NCBI GenBank assembly: GCA_028710415.1
Contig: JAQTUE010000034.1
Span: 1 to 53,131, forward strand
DNA length: 53,131 nt
From: Paludibacter sp.
GTDB lineage: Bacteria > Bacteroidota > Bacteroidia > Bacteroidales > Paludibacteraceae
Reading direction: 5' to 3'
The notes beneath the pieces are model-generated. The model made no database searches and was not told the origin of the DNA. It saw nothing but the letters and a program-made list of their open reading frames with translations. Made by a program: the position numbers and the translations under genes. Positions 51,471 through 53,131 of this stretch are shown here, piece by piece; the stretch's first letter is position 1; each line of letters starts with the position of its first letter.

Positions 51471-51890
51471 TTATTTTAAATCGGCGGCACTAATTGACTT
51501 CAGATTATTCTCTTTAATAACCTCTATTGATTTTTCAGGGTTATCCGTACGCAATATCAGGATTGATTTACTGCCAAAACTAAATGCATAGACGTATTCA
51601 ATGCAAATATCAGCGGCAGTAAACAAGTCAAGGATATGAGACATGGTGCCGGGTTCCGGAGCCATCTCGATAGAAAGGATGTCATGAATCCTGACCGAGA
51701 ATTGTTCAGCCCTGAGGGCTTCCAATGCTTTTTGAGGGTCTGAAACAATGGCGCGTAAGATACCATAATCACTGGTGTCGGCTACAGTCAGGGCAACAAT
51801 ATTGATATTGTGTTTTGCCAAAACAGCCAGCACCTGATTCAGGTAACCGGTTTTATTTTCAAGAAAAACAGAGAGTTGGCTAATAGTCAT
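51471..51890 (-). CDS. ACT-domain protein
   Basis: 139 residues from MTISQLSVFLENKTG, consisting of two ACT domains (~3-70 and ~72-135), the usual small allosteric amino-acid-binding modules. Stand-alone double-ACT proteins are often encoded next to phenylacetate-CoA ligases, as here, and may regulate that pathway. The earlier start at 51944 would put 18 unconserved residues in front, so 51890 is preferred. Confidence 0.85.
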   Translation of the reverse strand: MTISQLSVFLENKTGYLNQVLAVLAKHNINIVALTVADTSDYGILRAIVSDPQKALEALRAEQFSVRIHDILSIEMAPEPGTMSHILDLFTAADICIEYVYAFSFGSKSILILRTDNPEKSIEVIKENNLKSISAADLK

Positions 51891-51944
51891 AAGGCTCGAC
51901 GGATTATATGTTTTTGATATTCTATAATTCATGAAAAGTTTCAT

Positions 51945-52353
51945 GCATTAAAATAAAATGCTTTAACGATGCAAATTTACATAATTTGACTGAAAACCAA
52001 AACACTTTAATAGTATTTAAAGGAATAAAGTAATTATTGAAAACTTAATACATCTGTTATCTATCAGATAGCAAGAATTAAGAATGAATGTTCCGGATTT
52101 AATTGAAAAGTTTGAAGTTTGAAGAGTTTGAAAGGTTTGAAAGGTTTGGGGTTTGAAAGGTTTGAGGTTTGATGCACTTAAATACAACAAAATTCTTACT
52201 TCCATTTATTATATATTTTAAAAATGATATATTTGCAACTTGAAAATCAGCATTTACAAAAGATGATAATTATAAAGGACAGGTATGTTACATACCAAAT
52301 CTTATTCATTATACTTATCAAACTTTACAGACACATTCAATAAATTGATTACA
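51945..52353. other. Divergent intergenic stretch with a repeat array
   Basis: No gene is seen. It includes the TTTGAAAGG array (52104-52173). A clear promoter could not be placed. Confidence 0.5.
52104..52173. repeat. TTTGAAAGG/TTTGAGGTTTGA array
   Basis: AGTTTGAAGTTTGAAG, AGTTTGAAAGG, TTTGAAAGG, TTTGGGG, TTTGAAAGG and TTTGAGG are about nine 7-9 bp units between divergent genes, a different sequence family from the TTGATTGG arrays. Confidence 0.8.
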
Positions 52354-53131
52354 ATGAAACTAAAAATTTATCAGATAGATGCTTTCACCGATAAACTTTT
52401 CGGAGGTAATCCGGCAGCAGTTTGCCCACTGGAAGGATGGTTACCGGATGAACTCATGCAAAACATCGCCAAGGAAAACAACCTGGCAGAAACAGCCTTT
52501 TATGTTCCAAACGGGGAGGAATACCTGCTTAGGTGGTTCACTCCGGCTGTGGAAGTGGATCTATGCGGACATGCCACGCTGGCAGCTGCCTATGTATTGT
52601 TCAATTTAGAGAATCACTCTGGTTCAACTATCAACTTTAATTCCCCACGAAGCGGAAAGCTGGTTGTCACCAAGAAAGACGATTTGCTTACATTGGATTT
52701 TCCAACCGATAGCCTTGAACAAGTGGAGCCCCTACCCTACCTGACTGATGCATTTGACAGCATGCCCATTGAAATACTGAAAGGGAAAACGGATTACCTG
52801 TACGTTTACAGGAATGAAGAAACTATTCGTACCATTATTCCCCATATGGACAATATTGCAAAAATCCCTGCCCGTGGAGTGATCATAACAGCTCCGGGTA
52901 ATGAAGTTGATTTCGTATCCCGGTTCTTTGCACCACAATCAGGGGTTATCGAGGATCCGGTTACCGGATCAGCCCATACCACCCTGACGCCTTATTGGGC
53001 TGATAAATTAAAGAAAACGACCTTAACGGCCATTCAACTTTCCGATCGGAAGGGACATTTAACCTGCACTTATCTGACAGACCGGGTAGAAATAAGCGGA
53101 CAGGCAAGACATTATTTAACCGGGGAAATCT
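52354..53131 (+). CDS. PhzF-family isomerase-like protein (partial at window end)
   Basis: An open frame from ATG at 52354 to the window end gives 259 residues. F-T-D-K-L-F-G-G-N-P-A-A-V is the family start, E46 in N-N-L-A-E-T-A-F is the catalytic glutamate, and L-C-G-H-A-T-L-A-A and E-D-P-V-T-G-S-A-H follow. PhzF-like proteins isomerise or epimerise small substrates; most members are uncharacterised. It probably ends a few codons beyond the window, as family members are ~260-300 residues. Short overlapping frames such as 52379-52609 are shadows. Confidence 0.9.
   Translation, partial: MKLKIYQIDAFTDKLFGGNPAAVCPLEGWLPDELMQNIAKENNLAETAFYVPNGEEYLLRWFTPAVEVDLCGHATLAAAYVLFNLENHSGSTINFNSPRSGKLVVTKKDDLLTLDFPTDSLEQVEPLPYLTDAFDSMPIEILKGKTDYLYVYRNEETIRTIIPHMDNIAKIPARGVIITAPGNEVDFVSRFFAPQSGVIEDPVTGSAHTTLTPYWADKLKKTTLTAIQLSDRKGHLTCTYLTDRVEISGQARHYLTGEI

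Noticed and set aside
52379..52609. 76-residue ORF at the window end
   Set aside because: Out-of-frame shadow of the PhzF gene that starts at 52354 and leaves the window.

Overview
The window looks like chromosome of a Bacteroidetes (probably Bacteroidales) bacterium. The evidence is Bacteroidetes -7 promoter boxes (TAnnTTTG) ahead of many genes, almost no Shine-Dalgarno sequences, a TonB receptor with an N-terminal CarboxypepD_reg domain, FISUMP and DUF4252 proteins, an ECF sigma/anti-sigma pair and a tRNA without an encoded CCA. No species can be named from the sequence alone.

Region 1 (1-5200) is a decaying toxin-antitoxin and defence island. It holds HicAB, a truncated HigA-like antitoxin, a C-terminal remnant of a DUF4143 ATPase, HigBA with a homopolymer frameshift in the toxin, and a second DUF4143 ATPase pseudogene. 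Three near-full copies and one partial copy of a ~350 bp hairpin-rich element are interspersed, along with arrays of TTGATTGG-type short repeats.

Region 2 (5200-10650) is AT-rich accessory DNA. A HEPN protein with an RNxxxH motif is followed by a stand-alone M41-like zinc protease. Next comes a 1242-residue protein with three OB-like repeats, two S1-like domains and a C-terminal AlbA_2 (Schlafen-type) domain. Imperfectly palindromic ~150 bp repeats lie on both sides of the giant gene, as in cassettes. This is the best candidate for an undescribed, probably RNA-centred, defence system.

Region 3 (10900-16300 and 16500-18000) holds aroC, an AlbA_2/ATPase regulator, a diacylglycerol kinase-family protein, and a peptidoglycan-recycling pair: an AmgK-like sugar kinase fused to the RapZ C-terminal domain, followed by a MurU-like nucleotidyltransferase. 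Region 4 (18300-31000) holds an outer-membrane-type protein, a FISUMP protein, lysS, gpsA, pgi, a lipoprotein, tRNA-Pro(CGG), a HAD phosphatase, hisD, hisC, a lipase-like hydrolase and a MaoC hydratase.

Region 5 (31000-37000) holds an aldo/keto reductase and a Tat module: tatA, tatC and two predicted Tat clients (a DUF362 protein and a NapH/NapG-like polyferredoxin with an internal twin-arginine signal), then a LysE exporter. Region 6 (37000-53131) holds a sigma/anti-sigma/DUF4252 operon, an NlpC/P60 hydrolase, a 7TM-HD (PgpH-type) phosphodiesterase, a TonB receptor with a DUF2271-like partner, two unknown proteins, transaldolase, an aminotransferase, phenylacetate-CoA ligase, an ACT-domain protein and a PhzF protein cut by the window end.

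A genome-wide oddity is that short-period tandem arrays of several unrelated families begin at or inside the stop codons of aroC, lysS, gpsA, hisD and the kinase-RapZ gene, mostly between co-directional genes. Ordinary hairpin terminators are found at the ends of other transcription units.
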